Shown: piece by piece, positions 55,822 through 64,000 of the stretch | Layout: each line of letters opens with the position of its first letter | Position numbering within the stretch: the first letter of the stretch is position 1 | Assembly: GCA_947502835.1 (NCBI GenBank) | Contig: CANNBJ010000003.1 | Coordinates: 62,001 to 126,000, forward strand | Direction of reading: 5' to 3' | Source: Bdellovibrionales bacterium | GTDB taxonomy: Bacteria; Bdellovibrionota; UBA1018; CAIMNF01 | Length of the DNA: 64,000 nucleotides | The notes under the pieces: generated by a model | What the model was told of the DNA's origin: nothing | The model's database searches: none | Seen by the model: only the letters and a program-made list of their open reading frames with translations | Made by a program: the position numbers and the translations under genes

Positions 55822-57063
55822 ATGAAGGCTTCTTCCATGACCGGTCAGCTGAAGTTGGGTGTGTTGGCAGCGGCAACGAAAGCGATCGCCCTTTGCCTTG
55901 GATGGGAATTTGTTTCCCGCTCCAGTGCATGGATCAACCATACCTTTGTTGATCTTTGGGGCTGGCTCGATTTCATGAAAAAGTCGGCCAACGGGCTGGT
56001 TCCCTATGTCGATTTTTCAAAAGAGTATCCGGTCGGAGCGGGAGTTCTCTACTGGGTCCTCGGCAGGCTCAATCCGGGTGGGGATCCCACACACTTCCTC
56101 CAACTTCATGCCGTGGTCATGAGCATCTGGGATGTTGCGAATGCCATGCTCCTGTTTTCGATTCTGCGGGAATTGAAGGTCTCCCGTCCGTACTTTTTCA
56201 CGTGGTTGTTCCTGCTCCTTCCCACAGCAGTGATTCTCTCCCCTGTGAGATTCGAGGCCGTGGTCCTGACCTTCGTGTTGCAGGGGTACCGGATGCATCT
56301 CAGGCAAAGATTCCACCTGGCCACGTTCTGGTGGTCCATCGGCGCGCTGATCAAGGTGTTTCCCCTGCTCTTCATTGCGATCCAGGAGCTGGAGATTTTT
56401 CAAGCCACCCCGGGCAAGTGGCGCAGGATTCCGAAACATGGGTTGTGTGCCGGTTTGATCGCACTTGGTGTCTTCGGGGTGGTCAACGGGCCCTTCCTTG
56501 TTGCCGGATTCCTGAGGAATGGGAATGCCGATGCTTGGCTTCACACCTTCCTGTTCCATGTGAATCGCCCCCTGTATTGGGATACGATTCTCGGAGTCAT
56601 GCACCTGTGGCGGGGGGCTTTCGAGTGGGAGCGGTATGCAAGCGCTTGGAGTTCAGCGCTGATGCTGGTCTTTCTGTTCTGGCCCGTCCGTCTTCGAATC
56701 GAGGCGCGAAGTGTGCTCATGATGTGTGCGGCTCTTGTCTTCAATCGCGTGTATTCGACACAATTCCATTTGTGGTTTTATCCAATGCTGGTGGTTCTTC
56801 TTGCCACTGCCGGGAACGGGGTTTCATTCAGGCGATTGTTTTGCGCTCTGGTCCTTATCGATGTGGTGAATGTGCTGGTATATCCCTTTGCATTCTCCGA
56901 ATGTCTTCAGGAGATCCACACCTTCGGCAACGAGGCGGCCCTGGTGTCTGGGGGGGCCTGGACTGTGTTTTTTTCCGCCCTGATCCTGCTTCGGGCGTTG
57001 ATCTTGATCGGAGTCATGGTGCTGATGATCAAAGAAAAATCCCCCATCGAAAGACTTCGATGA
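55822..57063 (+). CDS. Multi-TM glycosyltransferase family 87/DUF2029-like protein
   Basis: Repeated TM helices; YVDFSKEYPVGAGVLYWVLG; GALIKVFPLLFIAIQ. Confidence 0.7.
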   Translation: MKASSMTGQLKLGVLAAATKAIALCLGWEFVSRSSAWINHTFVDLWGWLDFMKKSANGLVPYVDFSKEYPVGAGVLYWVLGRLNPGGDPTHFLQLHAVVMSIWDVANAMLLFSILRELKVSRPYFFTWLFLLLPTAVILSPVRFEAVVLTFVLQGYRMHLRQRFHLATFWWSIGALIKVFPLLFIAIQELEIFQATPGKWRRIPKHGLCAGLIALGVFGVVNGPFLVAGFLRNGNADAWLHTFLFHVNRPLYWDTILGVMHLWRGAFEWERYASAWSSALMLVFLFWPVRLRIEARSVLMMCAALVFNRVYSTQFHLWFYPMLVVLLATAGNGVSFRRLFCALVLIDVVNVLVYPFAFSECLQEIHTFGNEAALVSGGAWTVFFSALILLRALILIGVMVLMIKEKSPIERLR

Positions 57064-57067
57064 GGGA
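57041..57067. terminator. Hairpin/terminator between convergent genes
   Basis: CCCCATCGAA-AGAC-TTCGATGAGGG flanked by AAAAAT and ATTT. Confidence 0.6.
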
Positions 57068-57094
57068 TTTCAAAGTTTGGAAAGTGGGATCGGA

Positions 57095-57847
57095 TTACTG
57101 ATTGCGCTTCCGGAGTGCCATAATGACCACGATTCCGATGGCGACGATTCCACCGTAAAAAATCATTGGATCATCCAGAAGAGCCGCAAGGCCGCCCGCA
57201 GACTTGATCTTCGGTTTTTCATCGCTCGCGCCCACCGGTGAGAATACGGTGTCGTTGGAGATGTCGGTGGGAACCTTCGCACCCGCGAAGAGATTGCTCG
57301 AAGCGGGGGCTGCATTCAGGCCGCCTTCCCTCCGGAAAGCCTTGAGCGACTTCACGAGTTCTTCAAACATCGAACTGTACTCGGCATACTTGTCCTTATT
57401 GACAGAGTAGGTCACAAGGATCCCGATTCCATCCTTCACGGTGGCAAGATACCGGGTGTAAAACCCGGAGATCTCGGAGTCCACATGCAGTGAGTCCACC
57501 CAAGCCTGCTCGGAGATGGATTTGTTCTGTGCGTACTTCACCTGGGAGGTGACTTGTTTGCCTTGAGAGTTGCTATAGGTTTTGGGATTTCTGAGGTAGC
57601 TCAGGTACTGGTCGAGGGTGTCCTGATCGCCCTGGATTTTCGCGGCAAGAATGATGATCGCTTCTTTGCGTTTTGCGGCATCCTGTTGGTTTTGGCAGAC
57701 CCACTCGGTCCCTTCGAGAAGGCAGACCCAGTTGGCCGGGAGTTCAAACTCCACAAATTGGTTGGCGAATTTTCCGGCGTGTGCGGGAAGGAGTGAAGAC
57801 ACTCCAAAGCCCAGGACAAGCAGAACTTTAGCTAGCAAATGATTCAT
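57095..57847 (-). CDS. Secreted protein with C-terminal TM anchor and basic tail
   Basis: Signal peptide; C-terminus DDPMIFYGGIVAIGIVVIMALRKRNQ. Confidence 0.65.
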   Translation of the reverse strand: MNHLLAKVLLVLGFGVSSLLPAHAGKFANQFVEFELPANWVCLLEGTEWVCQNQQDAAKRKEAIIILAAKIQGDQDTLDQYLSYLRNPKTYSNSQGKQVTSQVKYAQNKSISEQAWVDSLHVDSEISGFYTRYLATVKDGIGILVTYSVNKDKYAEYSSMFEELVKSLKAFRREGGLNAAPASSNLFAGAKVPTDISNDTVFSPVGASDEKPKIKSAGGLAALLDDPMIFYGGIVAIGIVVIMALRKRNQ

Positions 57848-57872
57848 TTCATTTCCTCGTGTGTTGAGGGCC

Positions 57873-59177
57873 TCAGCGCACCAGGCGGCGCGCACGGGAC
57901 CCGTTTTCAATCGAACGTTCTTGGAAATATTCTATCACACTCAAAATTGCTTCATCATCTTTTACCTGGGTGACTTTGGCCCGGGCAAACGGAGTCGATT
58001 CGGAGAAAATGTCAAAAAATTGGCCTGATTCAACTCCATCCATTGAGCCTTTGTCGATGCGGACCAGATACAGCTGATCGTTCGAGTTGAGAACCTCGGC
58101 TTCGAGGTCATAACTTGTGAACTCCCTCCTTCTTGAAAGTGGCGGAGCTTTTGCGCGACTCGATTCCGATCGGACCCGGTTGCTTGTGCTGCGCTCGTCT
58201 GCTTCATCGGCGGGCGGGGCCGGTGGTGCTCCAAAGTCGAGGGTTGCACCCACGAGCAGGGTGATCCCTGCTGCCGCATTGGTTCCCACCAAGGGCGCCA
58301 AGGCACCCGCGTAGAGTGTCTGCCCGAACCGGTTCTTGTACCCGAGCCTGCCTGTCACCTGGAGAAAGGACGGATTCAGTGCGTTGATCAAAAAGCTCCC
58401 CCCGGAACCCGCGATCCGATCCTGGTTCAGAACATTTTGAGCCGCGAGATCATCCGTTGCGATATCCGTGTTCAGGGACAACTGCCCCGCAACCCCGGCC
58501 TCGTACATGAGTCCTTTCACTGCGGGATCGCGCTTCAATTTCAGGACATAGGGAATATGGGAGGAGAATCCCTTTGAACGGTAGGTGAATCCTGCGCCCC
58601 CCTCGAGATAAATTTCCCGGGAGGCGCTTAAAGGAAATTCGAGGAAGCCCGCTCCGGTGACATCGATGGTGCCATCCCCGAGGTAGGCCTTGCCCGCGTT
58701 TTTCGCATCTGTGTTGTTGTACGCGGGAAGGGTGGCTTCAGCTTGCAGATTCAAATTGATTCCCGATTCGGAACTCCAAGCCCGATACGCAGCACCAAGG
58801 AGCTGATCGGCCAGTCCGAAGGCGCTCAGGTTCGACTGTTGCAAAACCGACACGCGGACCGACTGCAGGGAAACTCGCCCGAACAAAAAGAGGTCGTCCG
58901 TGATTCCGATGCTGCCATTCAAATCAAAAAGAAAACGGGAATGAGAGGTGTCATTCGGAATGGGGATCCGCGCGGACTCCACATCGAAGTTCTCGGAGCT
59001 GAGAAAGAATGATACTTGTGGCTCAAGGAGAAGGCCCCTGTGGGATCCGGTACGATTGATCAAGGGGTTTAACAGAGGGTGGGCGGGGGATGGGGTCGTG
59101 CTCGTGATCCCCCATGAAATCAAAATCATCGCAAAGCGGCTTCCCCAAACCGATACTTGAGTTTTCATCTCTTTCAT
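57873..59177 (-). CDS. Outer-membrane barrel-like protein with C-terminal FlgT-C-like domain
   Basis: Barrel-like pattern, low-complexity linker, then NDQLYLVRIDKGSMDGVESGQFFDIFSESTPFARAKVTQVKDDEAILSVIEYF. Confidence 0.6.
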   Translation of the reverse strand: MKEMKTQVSVWGSRFAMILISWGITSTTPSPAHPLLNPLINRTGSHRGLLLEPQVSFFLSSENFDVESARIPIPNDTSHSRFLFDLNGSIGITDDLFLFGRVSLQSVRVSVLQQSNLSAFGLADQLLGAAYRAWSSESGINLNLQAEATLPAYNNTDAKNAGKAYLGDGTIDVTGAGFLEFPLSASREIYLEGGAGFTYRSKGFSSHIPYVLKLKRDPAVKGLMYEAGVAGQLSLNTDIATDDLAAQNVLNQDRIAGSGGSFLINALNPSFLQVTGRLGYKNRFGQTLYAGALAPLVGTNAAAGITLLVGATLDFGAPPAPPADEADERSTSNRVRSESSRAKAPPLSRRREFTSYDLEAEVLNSNDQLYLVRIDKGSMDGVESGQFFDIFSESTPFARAKVTQVKDDEAILSVIEYFQERSIENGSRARRLVR

Positions 59178-59210
59178 TCTACCTTTTCCCCCCTAAGGAA
59201 AGCAAAGATC

Positions 59211-61508
59211 ATGTCAATTTACGAAGAGTCGCTCGAGTACCATTCCAGTGGTCGCAAGGGTAAAATCGAAGTCGTTCCCACCAAAGCAGTCACCACCCAA
59301 AAAGACCTGTCCCTTGCGTACAGTCCGGGGGTTGCCGAGCCCTGTTTGAAGATCGCGGAAGATGCGAATCTTGCTTATGAATACACCACCAAGGGGAACC
59401 TCGTGGCCGTCGTTTCAAACGGGACCGCGGTTCTTGGGCTTGGCAATATCGGAGCCCAAGCATCCAAGCCCGTGATGGAAGGGAAAGGCATTCTCTTCAA
59501 GAAGTTTGCGGACATCGACGTGTTCGATATCGAGCTCAATGCTCCGAATCCGGACGATGTGATCCGGGCATGTGAGATGCTCGAGCCCACCTTCGGCGGG
59601 ATCAACCTTGAGGACATCAAGGCGCCCGAGTGCTTTTACATCGAAGAGGAACTGAAGAAAAAACTCAAGATCCCGGTCTTCCACGATGACCAGCACGGGA
59701 CCGCCGTGATCAGTGGTGCTGCATTTCTGAATGCGCTTGAGCTGGTGAATAAAAAGATTGAAGACATGAAGGTTGTGTTCTGCGGAGGCGGTGCCGCCGC
59801 CGTTGCGTGCGCAAATCTTTACATCAATCTCGGCGTAAAGCGCTCGAACATCATCATGTGCGATTCGAAGGGTGTGATCTACAAAGGGCGCACCGAGGGG
59901 ATGAATCCTTACAAGGAGCGCTTCGCAGTCGACAGCAAAAAGCGCACTGTGGGTGAGGCGCTTGATGGAGCGGATGCATTTGTGGGCGTTTCAGTGAAGG
60001 GGATTGTCACCAAGGAAATGGTTGCGAAGATGAATCGCGACCCGATTATTTTTGCGATGGCAAATCCGGAGCCCGAAATCCTTCCTCAGGACATCCTGAG
60101 TGTAAGGGATGATGCGATCATCGCAACCGGTCGCTCGGATTATCCGAACCAAGTGAACAACGTGCTCGGGTTTCCGTTCATCTTCAGGGGCGCGCTCGAT
60201 ACCCGTTCGATGGCGATCAATGAAGAAATGAAGATGGCTGCAGTGAAGGCACTCGCGCAACTTGCCAAGGAAGATGTGCCTGAATATGTTTCACGCGCCT
60301 ATGGCGGGCAGCAATTCAAGTTCGGGCGTGATTACCTCATTCCCAAACCCTTCGATCGTCGGGCTCTTTTGTACGTTGCGCCTGCGGTTGCGCAAGCTGC
60401 GATGGATTCCGGGGTTGCGCGGATCAAGATCGATGTGAAGCAGTACCGTGAGAAGCTCGAGACCTTTCTTGGTTTTGCATACACCGCAATGCGATTTGTC
60501 CGAAAGCAGGTCCGCAAGGCCGAACGCGACATGGGTCGCAAGATCACTCTTGTGTTTCCGGAAGGCGAGCATCCAAAGATCCTCCATGCCGCAAAAATCG
60601 TGCGGGATGAGAACCTGGCCGAGCCGATTCTGCTCGGGAACCCCGAGAAGATCAAAGCCGAGATCGTGAAGCTCGGGCTCACCGAGGCTATGGAGGGTGT
60701 CCAGATCATCCGTCCCTCGCAGAGCGAGCTTTTGCCGAGATTTGCGGCGCGCTTTTTTGAAAAGCGTCAACGCAAGGGTGTGACGCTTGCCAATGCAGAG
60801 GTGCTGATGAAGCAAAGCACTTACTTTGCGGCAATGATGGTGGAAGAGGGGCTTGCCGATGGAACCATTGGCGGGATTGCGCAAAGTTATCCCGACACGC
60901 TGAAGCCCGCGATGCAGGTGATTGGTGTGAAGCCCGGGAAAACCTTGGCCGGGATCTACATGATCGCAAACAAAAAGAAGACCTATTGGTTCGCCGACAC
61001 CACGATCAATGTGGAGCCGGATGCCGAGGCGCTTGCCAACATCGCCGTGACCACGGCCGAGCTCGTGAAGACCTCGACCGGAACCGAACCGCGAGTTGCG
61101 ATGCTTTCGTTCTCGAACTTCGGATCAAACGAACATCCTGCGACCCAGGCTCCGAGGAATGCGGTACAGATTCTGAAAGAGCGTCATCCTGAATTGATTG
61201 TGGATGGTGAAATGCAGGCGGATACGGCACTCAAGCCCGAAATCTCAAAAGAGAGCTTCCCATTCAACGGCGTTCCCGGGGATGCGAACATCCTCATTTT
61301 CCCGAATCTTCATGCCGCAAACATCGCATACAAGCTGGTGTGGCGCATGGGCGGGGTTGAGGCGATCGGCCCGATTCTGGTCGGCATGAACAAGCCCGTG
61401 TGTGTGCTTCAGCGCGGCTCCGATGTGAATGACATCGTGAACATGGCTGCGATCACAGCCTTTGAGGTTTACAATACGAAGCGCGAAGGAAAGGAAATCA
61501 AAAAATGA
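59211..61508 (+). CDS. maeB: NADP-type malic enzyme fused to phosphotransacetylase-like domain
   Basis: DLSLAYSPGVAEPCL; FHDDQHGTAVISGAAFLNAL; C-terminal PTA-like domain GGIAQSYPDTLKPAMQVIG; ATG 59211. Confidence 0.95.
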   Translation: MSIYEESLEYHSSGRKGKIEVVPTKAVTTQKDLSLAYSPGVAEPCLKIAEDANLAYEYTTKGNLVAVVSNGTAVLGLGNIGAQASKPVMEGKGILFKKFADIDVFDIELNAPNPDDVIRACEMLEPTFGGINLEDIKAPECFYIEEELKKKLKIPVFHDDQHGTAVISGAAFLNALELVNKKIEDMKVVFCGGGAAAVACANLYINLGVKRSNIIMCDSKGVIYKGRTEGMNPYKERFAVDSKKRTVGEALDGADAFVGVSVKGIVTKEMVAKMNRDPIIFAMANPEPEILPQDILSVRDDAIIATGRSDYPNQVNNVLGFPFIFRGALDTRSMAINEEMKMAAVKALAQLAKEDVPEYVSRAYGGQQFKFGRDYLIPKPFDRRALLYVAPAVAQAAMDSGVARIKIDVKQYREKLETFLGFAYTAMRFVRKQVRKAERDMGRKITLVFPEGEHPKILHAAKIVRDENLAEPILLGNPEKIKAEIVKLGLTEAMEGVQIIRPSQSELLPRFAARFFEKRQRKGVTLANAEVLMKQSTYFAAMMVEEGLADGTIGGIAQSYPDTLKPAMQVIGVKPGKTLAGIYMIANKKKTYWFADTTINVEPDAEALANIAVTTAELVKTSTGTEPRVAMLSFSNFGSNEHPATQAPRNAVQILKERHPELIVDGEMQADTALKPEISKESFPFNGVPGDANILIFPNLHAANIAYKLVWRMGGVEAIGPILVGMNKPVCVLQRGSDVNDIVNMAAITAFEVYNTKREGKEIKK

Positions 61509-61885
61509 AGAAAGAAATTCTGACCACCCAGGCTCCGGCTCCCATCGGACCCTACTCACAGGCAATCGAAACAGCATCCATGGTGTTCTGCTCAGGACAG
61601 ATCCCGCTTGATCCAACCACAGGAACCATTGTGGGTGAGGGGAATGTCGAGGCGCAAACCACCCAGGTGATGAAGAACATCAAGGCGGTTCTCACCCAAG
61701 CCGGACTCGGTTTTGCGAATGTCGTGAAGACCACCATTTTCCTGAAGAACATGGGCGACTTCCCGAAGGTGAATGCGATCTATGCCGAGAGTTTTCAGGC
61801 GCCTTTTCCGGCCCGATCGACCGTTGAAGTGGCCCGCCTTCCGAAAGACGTGCTCGTTGAAATTGAAGTGATCTGCGCCCGCTGA
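61505..61885 (+). CDS. ridA: RidA-family deaminase
   Basis: APAPIGPYSQAIE; FCSGQIPLDPTTG; PFPARSTVEVARLPKDVLVEIEVICA. Confidence 0.95.
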   Translation: MKKEILTTQAPAPIGPYSQAIETASMVFCSGQIPLDPTTGTIVGEGNVEAQTTQVMKNIKAVLTQAGLGFANVVKTTIFLKNMGDFPKVNAIYAESFQAPFPARSTVEVARLPKDVLVEIEVICAR

Positions 61886-61891
61886 GCACTC

Positions 61892-62509
61892 ATGCGGTTT
61901 CTTGGCCTTCTACTGTCCGTTTTTTTTGGTGGGATTCTGGCGGCAGCGCTTCTCGTGTGGTTTGCTGCAGGCGAGATCTACGACTACTCCGACAGTTTTG
62001 ACTTGAATCGCGATGGAAAAGAGATCGAAGTCGTGGTCGTCTTGGCGGGCGGAAAGGGACGGATCCCCCTTGCCGTCGAGCTCTGGAAGAAGATCCGTGC
62101 GGCCCGAACCGGGCGAACAGAGCCGGTTTTGTTTCTCTCGGGGCTTGGCAGGAATACCGGGGTCGATGCACTGGCGGGGCAGGGAGTCCCTGACGAAGAT
62201 GTGAAGCTCTTTACCAGGGAAAACCTGGTCTTTGAGAATGTGAGCGAGAATACCTTCGAGAACGCACAGCTGTTTTCTTCGTTTGCGCGCCAGAAGGGAT
62301 GGCGCCACGTCTTGCTCGTGACCGCGAGCTATCACATGAGACGCGCCGAATTCATCCTGAAGCGAGCCCTTGATCCGGAGGTGCGTTTACGGACGGAGAC
62401 CCTTGATGCCGGTCATTTTGGCCGCAATGAATGGCGCAAGGATGAGGTTTCGATCCGAGTGACTGTCCTTGAGTACTTCAAGTGGTTGTATTATCGATAT
62501 AGTTATTGA
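61892..62509 (+). CDS. YdcF/ElyC-like DUF218 membrane protein
   Basis: VVVLAGGKGRIPLAVELWKK; ENVSENTFENAQLFSSFA; HVLLVTASYHMRRAEFILKR. Confidence 0.88.
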   Translation: MRFLGLLLSVFFGGILAAALLVWFAAGEIYDYSDSFDLNRDGKEIEVVVVLAGGKGRIPLAVELWKKIRAARTGRTEPVLFLSGLGRNTGVDALAGQGVPDEDVKLFTRENLVFENVSENTFENAQLFSSFARQKGWRHVLLVTASYHMRRAEFILKRALDPEVRLRTETLDAGHFGRNEWRKDEVSIRVTVLEYFKWLYYRYSY

Positions 62510-62532
62510 TCATGGGTGAATGGGGGGACGTA

Positions 62533-63450
62533 ATGTTTCGGATTCTTCTGTTATTGCAGGTCGCTGTGGTTTGTCTTGCTCCGGCGTCGCATGCGGAGGA
62601 GGAGCGCAGGATGACCAGTCTGTATACGGAACTTTCGTTTGGAAGGGATGCGTACCGTGCACAGTCGCTTTCTGCGCAGATCGGGGTAGACCGTGTGTTT
62701 GCGTTTCCGATCGGCCTCTCCCGAAATGTGAATGACTTCACCGATGCCACTCTTTCTTTTTTTGCGGGCGGGGATTGGGATTTCGGGCCGAACCTGACCC
62801 CGAGGGTTGTTCTGAACTTTTATCGTGAGCCGAATTCGGTCATCGGTCTTGGGATTTCACTTTCGAACCGGTTTCATCTGGAGGGCCTCTGGGAGGGACG
62901 GCGTGCTTCCGTGTTGACCCTCGGAGTGGAGGGAACACGGTATGCCGATCGAGGCGTTGCCTCCCCCGTTGTCGGTGATTCGGGCCTGTTCAGTTCAAAA
63001 CGGGGAAGAGGGCGGGGAGGATCAACCTCCACCTTGCTTTCCACCGGGGTGCTTCAATCCTCGGTTTGGTTGAACTGGAATCACAATCTTTCGGATCTTT
63101 GGACCATCTCCACCTCGGGACAAAAGTATTTCTACCTCGGAGCCGCGCCCGTGGACGGGAATGCGGCCATCAGCGATCGCCCCTTTGTGCCGACGCAATC
63201 CCAGCTCCTCGTGGACGGATTTCCAGAATGGACTGCGGATCTCGGAGGGAGCGCGTGGTTTGAGTCTTGGGATATCGGCGCAAGAATTGCCGCAAGCAGG
63301 GCCAGGAATTCCTCCTCGGGAGTCCTGTTTGCACCCGCCATCAACGGAGGATGGCATGCCACCGAAATCCTCACGCTCGGGGGGACAATCTCCCATGCAA
63401 TTCAATCCTCTTCCACTCTCGTTTCTATGAATGCCGAGTGGGTTTGGTGA
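62533..63450 (+). CDS. Secreted/outer-membrane beta-barrel-like protein
   Basis: Signal peptide MFRILLLLQVAVVCLAPASHA; barrel-like strands; C-terminal Trp (NAEWVW). Confidence 0.65.
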   Translation: MFRILLLLQVAVVCLAPASHAEEERRMTSLYTELSFGRDAYRAQSLSAQIGVDRVFAFPIGLSRNVNDFTDATLSFFAGGDWDFGPNLTPRVVLNFYREPNSVIGLGISLSNRFHLEGLWEGRRASVLTLGVEGTRYADRGVASPVVGDSGLFSSKRGRGRGGSTSTLLSTGVLQSSVWLNWNHNLSDLWTISTSGQKYFYLGAAPVDGNAAISDRPFVPTQSQLLVDGFPEWTADLGGSAWFESWDIGARIAASRARNSSSGVLFAPAINGGWHATEILTLGGTISHAIQSSSTLVSMNAEWVW

Positions 63451-63458
63451 GCAGGAGC

Positions 63459-64000
63459 TTACGGCTTTGCGAGAACGATTTCCTGTTGCTTCAGTTCTTC
63501 CATGAGGTGGGAAACCGCCTGCGCTCGATGGGAAATTTTGTTTTTGATGTCCGATCCGAGTTCGGAGAGGGTCTGGGTTTGGCCTTTCGGAATGAATACG
63601 GGATCATAGCCAAAGCCGCCGCTTCCTTGGGGTTCGCGCGCAATGGAGCCTTCCAAGGTTCCGACTACGTGGATCAGCTTTCCTTCCATCACCAAGGCGA
63701 GGTGGCACACAAAACGGGCAGTGCGTTGGCCCTCGGGCACATTCTTCATTGCCTCGAGAAGCTTTTTCACATTCGCTGAATCCTGCGTTTCTCCCGCCTT
63801 CGGGATGGCAAACCGATGGGAGTGTACGCCCGGCTTTCCCCCGAGGGCATCCACCTCAAGACCTGAATCGTCGGCCAAAGACGGATAGTGACAGCCGTGA
63901 TTGCAGGTGCGGGCCTTGGCAATGGCGTTGTCGTAGTAGTGGTCGGAGGTTTCGACAAAGCCGAGTTTGTCTGGGTTCCGGATGTGCTCTTCAATTGGAT
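63459..64000 (-). CDS. rdgB: RdgB/HAM1 non-canonical purine NTP pyrophosphatase (N-terminus beyond window)
   Basis: Frame stays open to the window edge: PIEEHIRNPDKLGFVETSDHYYDNAIAKARTCNHGCHYPSLADDSGLEVDALGGKPGVHS; GSGGFGYDPVFIP; SHRAQA. Confidence 0.92.
   Translation of the reverse strand, partial: PIEEHIRNPDKLGFVETSDHYYDNAIAKARTCNHGCHYPSLADDSGLEVDALGGKPGVHSHRFAIPKAGETQDSANVKKLLEAMKNVPEGQRTARFVCHLALVMEGKLIHVVGTLEGSIAREPQGSGGFGYDPVFIPKGQTQTLSELGSDIKNKISHRAQAVSHLMEELKQQEIVLAKP

Noticed and set aside
55956-57101. 381-aa plus-strand ORF overlapping the GT87-like gene in another frame
   Set aside because: The other frame encodes a coherent multi-TM protein; this one is Cys/Arg/Ser-rich noise.
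1-64000. CRISPR array, tRNA/rRNA genes, IS elements, prophage or integrase
   Set aside because: Visual scan found no regularly spaced repeats, no transposase or integrase ORFs, and no convincing tRNA cloverleaf or rRNA segments; a tRNAscan-SE/Infernal run would be decisive.

Overview
This 64 kb window reads as a gene-dense chromosomal segment of a Gram-negative bacterium. The outer-membrane, MCE/Mla and secreted-protease content would suit a Bdellovibrionota-like or deltaproteobacterial lineage, but that is inference. I found no rRNA, tRNA, CRISPR array, IS element or prophage. Housekeeping blocks: lipA-E2-lpd; lon; an rluD-like gene with a J-like/HTH gene and a MinD-like gene; sucA-sucB-lpd-pfkA; aspS-glpD-ompA-like; tmk-holB-MCE transporter-lepB; rpsO-pnp; rpoH; maeB-ridA; rdgB (cut by the window end). 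Accessory content is mainly secreted or envelope proteins, including three papain-fold-type proteins, a metzincin-motif lipoprotein, an M16 peptidase, an ACE-like M2 peptidase and several outer-membrane proteins. The candidates most worth following are: (1) an MCE/Mla operon with two permeases and two ATPases, one of which has a degenerate ABC signature motif; (2) a sigma54-type -24/-12 promoter with upstream palindromic sites in front of a 60-aa secreted Ser-rich protein; (3) a papain-like protein split by a very large charged insertion and coupled to a DUF333-like gene; (4) an NtrC-like regulator lacking GAFTGA and a C-terminal HTH; (5) a J-like domain without HPD fused to a RodZ-type HTH and coupled to a MinD-like ATPase; (6) recurrent promoter/start spacing predicting leaderless mRNAs. 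All calls come from reading the sequence and the supplied ORFs; no database search was run.
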